A stretch of 64,000 nucleotides of DNA. Origin: UBA6244 sp965140775. GTDB lineage: Bacteria > Bacteroidota > Bacteroidia > Bacteroidales > F082. The position numbers and the translations under genes are program-made. The stretch is taken from NCBI GenBank assembly GCA_965140775.1, contig OZ223471.1, positions 3,224,001 through 3,288,000 on the forward strand, given 5' to 3'. Positions 25,348 to 34,600 of the stretch are shown one piece after another. Each line of letters opens with the position of its first letter. Within the stretch, counting starts at the first letter, position 1. Under the pieces are notes generated by a model. It worked only from the letters and a program-made list of their open reading frames with translations. It was not told the DNA's origin and ran no database searches.

Positions 25348-26332
25348 GGCTATCTAAAAGCAGTTTCTGACCGACAATGGTTTGATCTGACAACCTCACA
25401 TAACCTGCACGTTCCACATAATTTTGGCCGGAGGACAGTATCCAATTTAAAAACAACCTCACCAAAGGATTGTCGGGATTCCCTTTGGCAATAAAATACA
25501 GATCGCGTGCGGGAGGTGTCGGGTATTTGCCCGAACCAATGGCCTTCATCAGGGTATCCAACGATTGATACAGCTGCTCATCATGGTCCACCAGCCCATT
25601 GTTATTGAAATCGATGGGCAATATTTCCATGCCTGCGTACTTTTTTCGGGTGTTGATATCATAGGCATATGCCACATTGTTATAACCCAATCCGAGCACA
25701 TCCTTCTTAATGGCATCGGCCATACCCGGATCGCCAAAAACACCAATTCCATGAAGGGATTCCTGATTGGAAGAGAAAAATGAAGCCCATACTTGAGCTG
25801 CCCCGCAGGCATCGGAGCGCGTGTAAACATGTATGGGCGATTTGACAAGAATGCTGTCGCTCAAATCACTCCAGAACCATGGTTTGTTGTCAAGGTAGAT
25901 AGCTGCCAATGTTTCCACTGCCACGCCTTTTCTTTGCAAAGTTTCATTAAACGGATTTTCCTGATTGATGGTAGCTACCACAGCATCCTTGGCCACAGCA
26001 ATATACCAGATACCCTTCTCCTCCTCGGCAGGCGTTACCGATCGTGAAAACATACCCAAATCCACCATGCCGGCCAAAACATCCACCATGCCTTTTCCCG
26101 CGCCACCGGCACTCACATCTACCTGAATATCGGGATACTCCTTTCTGAATTCTTCTACCCATTTAACGGTAAGAGGATACAATGCAAAGGCACCCGAAAT
26201 AGAAAAAGTTCCTCGCACCTTGCTTTGGTTAGTATTTTTGGGTCTGTCGCAAGCAGGCCATATGAGTATGACACTCAATAGGATAAAAAATACGGGGATC
26301 AACAGTTTTTTGCCGGTCTTTTGTGTTTTCAT
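25337..26332 (-). CDS. pstS: Phosphate-binding lipoprotein PstS with an EF-hand-like loop
   Basis: From ATG 26332 (MKTQKTGKK) the product has 331 residues with a lipoprotein signal, lipobox LIWPACDRP. An ATG three codons earlier (26341) is possible but would lie almost on the transcription start. Phosphate-binding features are FSISGAFALYPLTVKW, DVSAGGAGKGMVDVL (the GxGKG loop), IHVYTRSDACGAAQVW and LGYNNVAYAY. An insertion at 25577-25612 encodes DFNNNGLVDHDE, which matches a calcium-binding EF-hand loop. As a lipoprotein it delivers phosphate to PstCA. Confidence 0.92.
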   Translation of the reverse strand: MKTQKTGKKLLIPVFFILLSVILIWPACDRPKNTNQSKVRGTFSISGAFALYPLTVKWVEEFRKEYPDIQVDVSAGGAGKGMVDVLAGMVDLGMFSRSVTPAEEEKGIWYIAVAKDAVVATINQENPFNETLQRKGVAVETLAAIYLDNKPWFWSDLSDSILVKSPIHVYTRSDACGAAQVWASFFSSNQESLHGIGVFGDPGMADAIKKDVLGLGYNNVAYAYDINTRKKYAGMEILPIDFNNNGLVDHDEQLYQSLDTLMKAIGSGKYPTPPARDLYFIAKGNPDNPLVRLFLNWILSSGQNYVERAGYVRLSDQTIVGQKLLLDSHAR

Positions 26333-26351
26333 GGTTCTCAAATTTTTTCCG

Positions 26352-26359
26352 CAAAGGTA
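26352..26359 (-). promoter_or_regulatory. -7 element of the pst operon
   Basis: TACCTTTG on the minus strand fits TAnnTTTG and lies about 20 bases before ATG 26332. No TTG box is found 17-23 bases upstream, as expected for a promoter that needs an activator. Confidence 0.5.
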
Positions 26360-26402
26360 CTTTCCAAAATCTCCGGCCTTCAGAGATCAAACACCTCAAC
26401 CT

Positions 26403-26446
26403 GGTAGGTAAAAATACCTGAAATAAACCGTGTATTTATACCTACC
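26403..26446. repeat. Inverted GGTA/TACC half-site cluster, candidate operator
   Basis: AGGTAAAAATACCT (26406-26419) is a perfect 5-4-5 palindrome. The outer arms GGTAGGTA (26403-26410) and TACCTACC (26439-26446) form a wider inverted repeat. It lies about 45-85 bases upstream of the pst -7 element and about 120 bases upstream of the kinase -7 element, a position suited to a regulator binding site. Confidence 0.45.
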
Positions 26447-26568
26447 CAACACCCGAGCAACATCCTAACACATTCTTTTTCTTCATATTAACGATCAACA
26501 ACGGACATGTAGTTACCCAGCCCTTCGGTTGTATTCAACAAACATGTCGAAGATATTATCTTGTTGTT

Positions 26569-26576
26569 TAACTTTG
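26569..26576 (+). promoter_or_regulatory. Candidate -7 element for the two-component operon
   Basis: TAACTTTG fits TAnnTTTG and is followed by GCTAAAA, exactly as in the toxin-antitoxin promoter at 37124. The leader to the kinase ATG at 26690 would be about 110 bases. No TTG box is found at the standard distance. Confidence 0.4.
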
Positions 26577-26689
26577 CTAAAATAAATCATCGAAAAGGCC
26601 ATGTTGCCCGATTCATCACACTTGAAAAACCCGGTATCCCAACCGAATACGATAAGCTTTGATTATTGAAAATATAACCACGACTACTT

Positions 26690-27658
26690 ATGCTTACACC
26701 CATTGCACTCATTTTATCCATTGTATTTCAACTTATTGCCGTGGTTTTGGTGATAGGATTAATCAAAGGATCCAAGTATAATTCGAGTTGGATTTTATTG
26801 TCGATTGGTTTATCGATGATGGCTTTCCGCCGACTTTATGAGTTGGTTAATTATTATCATGTAAACCTGGGAGAAACTGCCACCCAGTTAAACAATTGGC
26901 TGGGGGTGCTGATATCCATTCTCATCGTTATTGGTGTTTTTTACATGCGCAAGGTTTTTACTTACATGGAGATGATGCAACAAATGCGACAGGATTCAGA
27001 AAAAAAGGTTTTATCGGCCATCATCAACACGGAAGAATCTGAAAGAAAACGCATGGCCAACGAACTCCACGATGGCTTGGGACCATTGCTTTCAACAATT
27101 AAAATGTCGATGTACGCCTTGGCACCGGCCGAAAACAAGAAACACGAACGGTCCATTTACGACAACACCATGGCATCGGTTGACGAGGCCATTGCAAGTT
27201 TGAGAGAAATTGCCAACAACCTGAGCCCTTCGGTGTTGGAAGATTTTGGATTACTTGCGGCCATACGCTCATTTATCAATAAAACAGAAACGGTTGCCGA
27301 TTTCAAAATTGAATTGGCTACTAACCTAAACGATAATATGGAGTTGAACAAAGAGACATCTCTAATTTTATACAGAGCTCTTTGCGAACTCATCCACAAC
27401 ACACTGAAGCATGCCGGCGCTCAAAAAATTATGATCAGCCTGTATCTGGAAGGCAACACCATCAGGCTCCTGTATCAGGACGACGGCATTGGCTTCAACT
27501 ACGATAGCCCAATGAAACAAGAACCATGGGGTATGGGGTTGCACACCATTCAGAGTCGGGTGGCCTCTGTAGCTGGTCGTTTCGAACTTACAAGTCGCCC
27601 CGGAGACGGGGTAATGGTAAAAATTCAGGTTAACATGAAGCAAGATGACAAAAACTAA
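26690..27658 (+). CDS. Membrane sensor histidine kinase, NarL/LuxR partner type (HisKA_3)
   Basis: The 322-residue kinase has three N-terminal membrane segments (about residues 3-26, 31-52 and 66-90) and no recognisable extracytoplasmic sensor domain. The dimerisation/phosphoacceptor motif ERKRMANELHDGLGPLLSTI places the phosphorylated His at about residue 127. The ATPase has ALCELIHNTLKHA, DDGIGF and GMGLHTIQSRV. Kinases with this His box signal to NarL-type regulators, and one follows directly with a 14-base overlap. The operon is divergent from pstSCAB, so a role in phosphate control is possible but unproven. Confidence 0.9.
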   Translation: MLTPIALILSIVFQLIAVVLVIGLIKGSKYNSSWILLSIGLSMMAFRRLYELVNYYHVNLGETATQLNNWLGVLISILIVIGVFYMRKVFTYMEMMQQMRQDSEKKVLSAIINTEESERKRMANELHDGLGPLLSTIKMSMYALAPAENKKHERSIYDNTMASVDEAIASLREIANNLSPSVLEDFGLLAAIRSFINKTETVADFKIELATNLNDNMELNKETSLILYRALCELIHNTLKHAGAQKIMISLYLEGNTIRLLYQDDGIGFNYDSPMKQEPWGMGLHTIQSRVASVAGRFELTSRPGDGVMVKIQVNMKQDDKN

Positions 27659-28289
27659 ATCCATCCTGATCGCCGACGATCACACACTATTTCGGAATGG
27701 CCTTAGGTTATTGCTCGAACACTATCTGCCGGGTTGGATGGTTATTGAGGCCGAGAACGGGAACGAAGCCATTTGGCAAACCAATCAGAGAAAACCGGAT
27801 GTAATTTTAATGGACATCAACATGCCTTTGATGAATGGCATTGAGGCTACCAAAAAAATAATGGAGTGCCACCCTGAGGCCTGCATTATTGCTCTTACCA
27901 TGCATGGCGACGAAAGCTATCATCAGCAGATGATTGAGGCAGGTGCCAAAGGCTTTTTACTTAAAAATTCGAGCCCCGATGAGGTGATATTGGCCATCGA
28001 AAAAGTTTGCGATGGAAAGTATTACTTTTCGGAAGGCATCATGTATTCGCTGATTCGTAACCTAAAACAAGAGGACGACACTCAAATTAAAACATCGCTT
28101 ACAGCGAGAGAATCGGAAATACTGCAACTCATTTGTTCAGGATTTTCCAATCAGGAAATAGGAGAAAAACTGTTTATCAGCAAGCGAACCGTAGATAACT
28201 ATCGTGCCAATTTGCTCGAAAAAACCCAATCAAGAAATACAGCGCAATTGGTTATGTTTGCCATCAAATGGAAGTTGATTGAGCTGTAA
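27645..28289 (+). CDS. NarL/FixJ-type response regulator
   Basis: The 214-residue protein has a receiver domain (LIADDHTLFRNGLRLLL, phosphorylated Asp about residue 57 in VILMDINMP, then LTMHGDE and GFLLKNSSP) and a LuxR-type helix-turn-helix (LTARESEILQLICSGFSNQE, then SKRTVDNYRANLLEKT). It overlaps the kinase gene by 14 bases and is surely its partner. DNA targets are unknown; the inverted half-site cluster in the divergent pst control region is a candidate. Confidence 0.93.
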   Translation: MTKTKSILIADDHTLFRNGLRLLLEHYLPGWMVIEAENGNEAIWQTNQRKPDVILMDINMPLMNGIEATKKIMECHPEACIIALTMHGDESYHQQMIEAGAKGFLLKNSSPDEVILAIEKVCDGKYYFSEGIMYSLIRNLKQEDDTQIKTSLTARESEILQLICSGFSNQEIGEKLFISKRTVDNYRANLLEKTQSRNTAQLVMFAIKWKLIEL

Positions 28290-28411
28290 ACCAAAGCTTT
28301 AAAAAAACCAACGTACAAAATGTTAATCAAATAAGTTGGTATAAGTAACAGATTCTCCGATGGCTTCGATAGAACTTGGGTGAAAAATGAAACGAGCGAC
28401 GGTTCCCGTGT

Positions 28412-29149
28412 TTATTTGGCAGACACCAGCACATCCACCACATGGGCGGTTTTGAGCTTAATGTTGTTTTTTTTGATGTAGACATTCAGATGCAAGAGAA
28501 TCTCAGGTTCGTTGGCGATGATATATTCCACGCCTGCCTCCAATGCACTGTCAACAATTTGTTTGGTCATAGCCAATGCAATGGGGGTAAACCTATTGGC
28601 AAACATACCACCAAAGCCGATACAATCTTCAATGTAGTCCAAACGAACCAACTGTAGTCCATTCACCTGATTCAGCAATACAAGCGGCTCATCGTTCAGA
28701 CCATAGCTACGTTTGGCGGCGCAACTTTCCACAAATGCCACGCGGTGGTTGAAGGTAGCTCCGAGGTTGGTTTTTTTAAGCACGTTGACAAGGAAATCGG
28801 TTATTTCGAACACATTTCGTTGCAACTGTCGGTATTCGTTATGAAAGGCACCATTGTAGAACAACTCATCGAACTGGGTTTTAATGTAACCAAGGCACGA
28901 AGGAGAGGCGCTCACCACCACGCGGTTGTTATTAAATTCAGATATCAGCTTCTCGCCCAAACGTTTGGCCTCATCCCAAAATCCCTCGTTAAAAGCCATT
29001 TGCCCACAACAGGTTTGCAGGTCGTTGTAATGCACCTTCACCCCTGCTTTTTTCAACACCTCCATCAGGTTGAAACCAATTTGGGGATAAAACTGATCGA
29101 TGATACAAGATATGTGCAGGTCAACTTCCATATGGTTCATCCGTGTCAT
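28412..29149 (-). CDS. CCG-domain (LutA/GlpC-like) Fe-S protein, standalone
   Basis: The 245-residue protein has two cysteine-rich CCG-type motifs, as in LutA, YkgE and heterodisulfide-reductase subunits. The first is intact (HISCIIDQFYPQIG, then TCCGQMAFNEG). The second (VESCAAKRSYG, then CIGFGGMFANRF) has Ile where the family normally has the second Cys of CCGFGG. LutA works with LutB and LutC in lactate oxidation, but neither is nearby. The start overlaps the aroA stop by one base (TAATG), so it belongs to the aroB-aroA transcript. Its function in that setting is unknown. Confidence 0.8.
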   Translation of the reverse strand: MTRMNHMEVDLHISCIIDQFYPQIGFNLMEVLKKAGVKVHYNDLQTCCGQMAFNEGFWDEAKRLGEKLISEFNNNRVVVSASPSCLGYIKTQFDELFYNGAFHNEYRQLQRNVFEITDFLVNVLKKTNLGATFNHRVAFVESCAAKRSYGLNDEPLVLLNQVNGLQLVRLDYIEDCIGFGGMFANRFTPIALAMTKQIVDSALEAGVEYIIANEPEILLHLNVYIKKNNIKLKTAHVVDVLVSAK

Positions 29150-30411
29150 TATTCATTTTTTAAATCGGTGAGTGTGGCCACTTCCAGTTTTTCAAATTCG
29201 CGCCAAAAAGAAGGATAAGATTTGGCCACTACTTCCGGGTCCAGAATCATGATATCGGGATATTTCATCACCAAAGGCGCAAAACTCATGGCCAACCGAT
29301 GATCGTGATAAGTATTGAATACCAGGCCATCGACGACAAAGTCTTTGGAATAACTCAACGAACAGGTATCGTCGTTGTGCTTCAGGATGGCTCCAATTTT
29401 TATCAATTCTTCCTTGAGACTTTCCAACCGGTCCGACTCTTTAAATTTCAGATTTTTAACACCTTTAAAACTGCCTTTTATTTTGAGTGCCGCGCAGGTG
29501 GTAATTACCGACAAGGCCAAATCGGAACAAGAAGAAAAATCGTAGGAAAATTGCTTTGGCACCTGTCCTGAAGAAAGCAACCGGATTCCACCTTCTTCAA
29601 AAATGGTACGTACACCCAGATGGGCATACAATTCGGGCAACACCTGATCACCCTGAATGCTCACCTCATGAAGTCCGGGAATAAAAATATCCGCATGTTT
29701 TGAGAGTGCGGCCAGTTCGTACCAATAAGCAGCAGAAGTCCAGTCGGCTTCCACCTCGTAATGAATTTCGTTGTAGGGATGTGGGTCAACCACCACACAA
29801 TCGTCAAATAAATTTACGCGGGCACCAAAGGTTTTCATCATGTCCACGGTCATTTGCACATAGGATTTGGAAACCTGATCGCCCACGAAGTTCATTTTCA
29901 AACCATCTTCCAAATAGGGACCAATGAGCAATATGGCCGACACAAACTGACTGCTTACGGAAGTATCGATGGATATTTCACCACCATGAATATCGTTTCC
30001 TTTGATGTGTATGGGAAGAAAGCCTTTTTTATCGCAATACCTGATTTGAGCGCCCAAGGCCACCAGGGCGTCGCCCAGCACGCCAATGGGGCGCTGGCGC
30101 ATGCGTTCACATCCCGTAACAAGCCATTCGCCCACGTGCGACACCAGATAGGCAGTAAGAAAACGAGCTACAGTTCCGGCATTCTTTACATCGAAAATGG
30201 TGGGGATACCACTGGCGCCACAAGTACGAATAAAGCCCAGATGCTGTTTCAGTAACTGGGTATCGTCGGCCTCGGAGAGCATTCCTACACTGGCATTGGA
30301 GCCTGCCAATTCGGCCATGATCAGCGCACGGTTGCTGATACTCTTGGAACCGGGAATCTGAACGGTTCCCTTGGCCATCTTTGTCTTTTGGGTGAGGTTT
30401 TTGATATTCAA
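29149..30411 (-). CDS. aroA: 3-phosphoshikimate 1-carboxyvinyltransferase (EPSP synthase)
   Basis: This 420-residue enzyme adds enolpyruvate from PEP to shikimate-3-phosphate. Motifs are VQIPGSKSISNRALIMAEL, the GTVARFLTAYL region (NAGTVARF in place of NAGTAMR), GCERMRQRPIG, the DTSVSSQFVSAILL loop, ADWTSAAYWY, and KFKESDRLESLKEEL with TYHDHRLAMSF. It is 12 bases downstream of aroB. A length of 420 and short inserts agree with Bacteroidota homologues. Confidence 0.93.
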   Translation of the reverse strand: MNIKNLTQKTKMAKGTVQIPGSKSISNRALIMAELAGSNASVGMLSEADDTQLLKQHLGFIRTCGASGIPTIFDVKNAGTVARFLTAYLVSHVGEWLVTGCERMRQRPIGVLGDALVALGAQIRYCDKKGFLPIHIKGNDIHGGEISIDTSVSSQFVSAILLIGPYLEDGLKMNFVGDQVSKSYVQMTVDMMKTFGARVNLFDDCVVVDPHPYNEIHYEVEADWTSAAYWYELAALSKHADIFIPGLHEVSIQGDQVLPELYAHLGVRTIFEEGGIRLLSSGQVPKQFSYDFSSCSDLALSVITTCAALKIKGSFKGVKNLKFKESDRLESLKEELIKIGAILKHNDDTCSLSYSKDFVVDGLVFNTYHDHRLAMSFAPLVMKYPDIMILDPEVVAKSYPSFWREFEKLEVATLTDLKNE

Positions 30412-30423
30412 AACATCCAGAGA

Positions 30424-31503
30424 TTAGTTACACTTTTGATTGTTAAGATAATAGAGCAGGCTTTCTTCGATAAGTCGGGGATCCACCTCCATGTCGTGTG
30501 TGGCCTTTCCCAACCTCTTGAGCAGACTGAACATCAATTTGTTGCCACGCATTTTTTTATCCTGATGCATCAAATCGATGATGAGCGGTATTTTGCTTTC
30601 ATCGAATTGAAACCTGCTAAAATTCTTATCGATCATGGTTACAATTTCGTCCAACTGGGTACAATCGAATTCAAAAACTTTCGACGAAATCCAGGCTTCA
30701 CAAATCATGCCTGCCGCAATGGCATTTCCATGGGTAGTGGCATCATGGGATTTTAAGAAGTACGACTCCAGTGCATGTCCGATGGTATGACCAAAATTAA
30801 GGTTTTTTCGCACACCACGCTCGGATGCATCAAAACGCACAATATCTATTTTATCGCGGGCAGCTTTAATAATCACGCTATTCCAGTCCTCCACTTCTGT
30901 AAAATGCAAACCCTCGAGCTTGGTCCACAAGTCTTTATCCATAATGAGGGCATACTTAAGTACTTCGGCAAAACCCGATTGCCATTGCAACTCTTCCAGG
31001 GTTTTCAGAAAAACGGGCTCTACAATTACCCCCACGGGATCAACAAACAATCCCACCTGATTCTTAAAATCGTGAAAATCGACACCGGTTTTTCCTCCAA
31101 TGGCCGCATCCACCATTCCCAACAGGGTGGTGGGCACATTCACAAAACGCATGCCCCGCTTGAAGGTGGCCGCCGCAAACCCGCCCGAGTCGGTGATAAC
31201 TCCTCCCCCCAGGTTGAGCAACAGCGAATCGCGACTGGCATTAAGGCGTGTAAGTTCGTTCCAGATATAGGACGATTGGGCGATGTTTTTATTTTTTTCT
31301 CCGCTCGAAACACGGATCAGATCGCATTCGCGCAACGAGGGTGCCAACTCGTAAAAAACAGGAAGACAGTGTTTCTCCACGTTTTCATCAACCAAAATAA
31401 TAATCCGGTGAAAATCATTCAGTCGATGAATGGTTTTCTCCAGCGCACCGTCGCCAATGGCATACCAAACGGTGTCTGTATCAAGTGTAAAAGGCACATT
31501 CAT
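30424..31503 (-). CDS. aroB: 3-dehydroquinate synthase
   Basis: From ATG 31503 (MNVPFTLDTDTVW) the product has 359 residues. The frame is open to 31524, but a TATCTTTG promoter element (31511-31518) lies inside that extension. Family motifs: ILVDENVEKHCLP, SGEKNKN, LGGGVITDSGGFAAATFKRG, VPTTLLGMVDAAIGGKTGVD, SGFAEVLKYALI and NFGHTIGHALES (metal-binding His). It uses NAD+ and a divalent metal to cyclise DAHP in the shikimate pathway. It is the first gene of aroB-aroA-CCG protein. Confidence 0.94.
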   Translation of the reverse strand: MNVPFTLDTDTVWYAIGDGALEKTIHRLNDFHRIIILVDENVEKHCLPVFYELAPSLRECDLIRVSSGEKNKNIAQSSYIWNELTRLNASRDSLLLNLGGGVITDSGGFAAATFKRGMRFVNVPTTLLGMVDAAIGGKTGVDFHDFKNQVGLFVDPVGVIVEPVFLKTLEELQWQSGFAEVLKYALIMDKDLWTKLEGLHFTEVEDWNSVIIKAARDKIDIVRFDASERGVRKNLNFGHTIGHALESYFLKSHDATTHGNAIAAGMICEAWISSKVFEFDCTQLDEIVTMIDKNFSRFQFDESKIPLIIDLMHQDKKMRGNKLMFSLLKRLGKATHDMEVDPRLIEESLLYYLNNQKCN

Positions 31504-31510
31504 AAGAGGG

Positions 31511-31518
31511 CAAAGATA
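31511..31518 (-). promoter_or_regulatory. -7 element of aroB, nearly leaderless
   Basis: TATCTTTG on the minus strand ends only seven bases before the ATG at 31503, which predicts a leader of a few bases at most. No TTG box is seen at the expected distance upstream. Confidence 0.45.
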
Positions 31519-31645
31519 GTACATTTATAAATTTGAATGGCATGGTTTTCGCACCTCCGCCAGCCGGAAGCTGCATTATTTCAGACTTCCTGTTTCATTC
31601 ACAGAAAGATGCAACATTTTTAACCCAAAATTGTCTGGTATTAAG

Positions 31646-31653
31646 TATATTTG
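31646..31653 (+). promoter_or_regulatory. -7 element of the secreted C25 peptidase gene
   Basis: TATATTTG fits TAnnTTTG exactly. ATG 31686 follows with a leader of about 29 bases. The nearest TTG is only 12 bases upstream, which is too close. Confidence 0.45.
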
Positions 31654-31685
31654 CTCCGTAAAAAATCAAATTTAATTCCGGATTC

Positions 31686-34600
31686 ATGAAAAAGATTTTC
31701 CTTTTTATCACTTTGTTTGCCTTTGCACAACTGCTCTTTTCGGGCGAATTGTCGCATACCTATCATTTTTCAAAACCAACAATTACACAAAACGGAGCCT
31801 TTCAAGTAATTGATTTTGAAGGATCCATACAAAGTGGACTGGCCGGAAGCCCTTCATTGCCTTATCACGCCATCAAACTACTGTTGCCTCCGGGCGAAGT
31901 GGTGACCGGCATGGAAATTATCCGCGAAAATGAACAGTTGGTATCGGGCACCCATGTGTTGCGGCCCTATCAACCTTCACAACCACTTTCGACAACCACC
32001 ACACCGGAAAGACTTTATAATTCAACTGTTTATCAATCTACGGAAACCTATCCGGCAGAGGCCGGCCGTTTGCCCGCCACCCATTTCATGAATGGATTTG
32101 GTTTTGCCCTCGGCGCCTTTACCCCCGTAACCCTGATTCCGGCTACCGGACAACTCAGCTATTTTGAAAGCGTAACCGTCATTTTGCATACAACCCCTCA
32201 AGCTGAAGCCAATCTGGCGTTAAAAATGCTGCAAACAGCACCCCAAATAACCAATCGGGCACAAAAATTTGCTGACAATCCGGAGCAAGCGGCTGCCTAT
32301 CCTGTTGGTGCATCGCGCACCACCGACCAATACAAATTACTGATTATCACATCACAAGAATTTACCGAAGGCTTTAGCGAACTCACCGACATGTATCTCG
32401 AAAGGGGTATCAGATGGCAAATTGCCACCAAAGAAGACATCGCTGCCAACGGTACCGGCATGGATGTTCAGGAAAAAATCAGAAACTACATCATCGACGA
32501 ATACCAAAATCATGGGATAGAATTCGTGCTTTTGGGTGGCGACGTTGAAGTGGTTCCCTACCGCGGATTTTATTGTCATGTGGAATCAGGTGGTGGATAT
32601 GATGATGATGGCATTCCTGCCGACCTGTACTACTCGGCACTGGACGGCAATTGGAACAGCAACGGCAACAATCTGTGGGGCGAACCCAATGAAGACGACC
32701 TGTTGCCCGATGTGGCCGTGGGACGTATGCCCTTCAGTAATCCTGCCGAACAAGCCAGCATGATTCACAAAAGCCATTATTACCAAAATTTTCCTGTAAC
32801 CGGCGAGCTTACCAACGCACTCATGGCTGGTGAATTTTTATACAGCAGCCCCGAAACATGGGGCAGCGACTACCTGGAACTGCTTATTGGTGAGCGCGAT
32901 GACAACGAATATACCACGAACGGAATTCCGGAAGACTACAATTTTGAAAAACTTTACGAAGAAAACCAATCCTGGAGCAAATACGACCTGATGAACTCCA
33001 TCAATTCGGGAAAACAAATGGTGCATCATGTGGGACATGCCGCACAAACCTATGTGGCTTATATGTCGAACACCGACATCACCAACGCCAATTTTTCGGG
33101 AGCCAATGGCATCGACCACAACTACACCCTGCTCCAAACTCATGGTTGCGACTGTGGCGCTTTCGACTACAGCGATTGTATTCTGGAAAAAATGGTGACC
33201 ATCGACAATTTTGCCGTGGCCGTCATGGGCAATTCGCGCTTTGGATGGTTTAATGAAGGACAAACCGAAGGACCCGCAGCCCACCTCCATCGGGAAATGG
33301 TGGATGCCCTTTATGGAGAAGAAATCCGATTCCTCGGAAGTGCTTTTTTGGAAAGTAAAATTCAGACAGCCCCGTGGGTAGAAGCGCCCGGTCAATGGGA
33401 AGAAGGTGCTTTACGTTGGAACTTTTACGACCTCAACACCTTGGGCGATCCGGCCATGAGTGTATGGACCAACGAACCCATCGCCATCGAGGTGGCTTAC
33501 GACAGTGAGATTGTGATGGGAACCACCTCTGCCCAAGTAACGGTAACCTCGGGAGGTACGGCCATGGCCAACTTCACCTGCTCCATACTCAAAGAAGGAG
33601 TTTTGGTAGGAACAGCGGTTACCAACACCGCCGGTATAGCCAACATTACTTTTGATGAAGTTATTACCGAACCCGGCGATGCCAGCCTGATAGTTGTGGG
33701 AAGAAACTGTTTACCAACAGAATACGGCATACAATTTATTCCCGGAAACGGTGCCTACGTGGTTTATTCGTCCTACCAAATCAACGACGAACTGGGCAAC
33801 AACAACCAATTGGCCGACTATGGCGAAACGGTGATGCTTGACGTAACGGTTGGCAATGTTGGTCTCGACGTGGCACAAAGCCTTGTAGGAACCCTGTCAA
33901 CAGAGGATGAATATATTACCATCACCGATGACACAGCCGATTTTGGAGATATTGCAGCAGGTGCGTTGGCCACCGTTGACAATGCTTTTACGGTAGATTT
34001 TCATGACAACATGCCCGACCAGCATCAGGTACTTTTTACACTCCATTGCCAAACCGCCAGCGGTTCCTGGGAATCGATGTTTGAAATTACAGGTCAAGCA
34101 CCACAACTTCACTTGGGCGATCTCTCGGTTTGGGATATGACCGGTGGTAATGGCAGCAACTCCCTCGATCCGGGAGAAACCGACACCCTCCGTATCAACG
34201 CTTCCAATTTCGGACACAGCAATTGTACAGAAACTGAGGTGGAACTCACCACTTCGAGCCCATGGATTACACTAAATACCAACACTCTATCATTAAACGA
34301 ACTTGCCACGGGAGAAACCAAAATAGCCGGATTTGAAGTGGTAGTGGATAACAATGTCCCCATTGGGACGGTGGTGGAATTGGTTTGTCATCTTTCGAGT
34401 GGCACCTACTCCGATGAAAAAGCATATTATCTGCCCATCGGATTGATGATGGAAGACTTTGAAACGGGAGATTTTTTGCGATTCGGATGGCAACACGGAG
34501 GTCAACTGCCCTGGATCATCGACGAACAGAACCCTTACGAAGGAGCCTTTAGCGCACGTTCGGGTGCCATTGGTGATTATGGCACTTCCGAACTCATCAT

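Larger units (their letters stand above)
26342..26689. other. Divergent control region between pstS and the two-component genes
   Basis: The 348-base spacer contains no gene. It holds the pstS -7 element (26352-26359), a cluster of inverted GGTA/TACC half-sites (26403-26446) and a second TAnnTTTG element pointing to the kinase (26569-26576). Confidence 0.6.

Noticed and set aside
28290..28411. Possible terminator after the NarL-type regulator
   Set aside because: ACCAAC/GTTGGT arms pair, but the loop is long and there is no T run.
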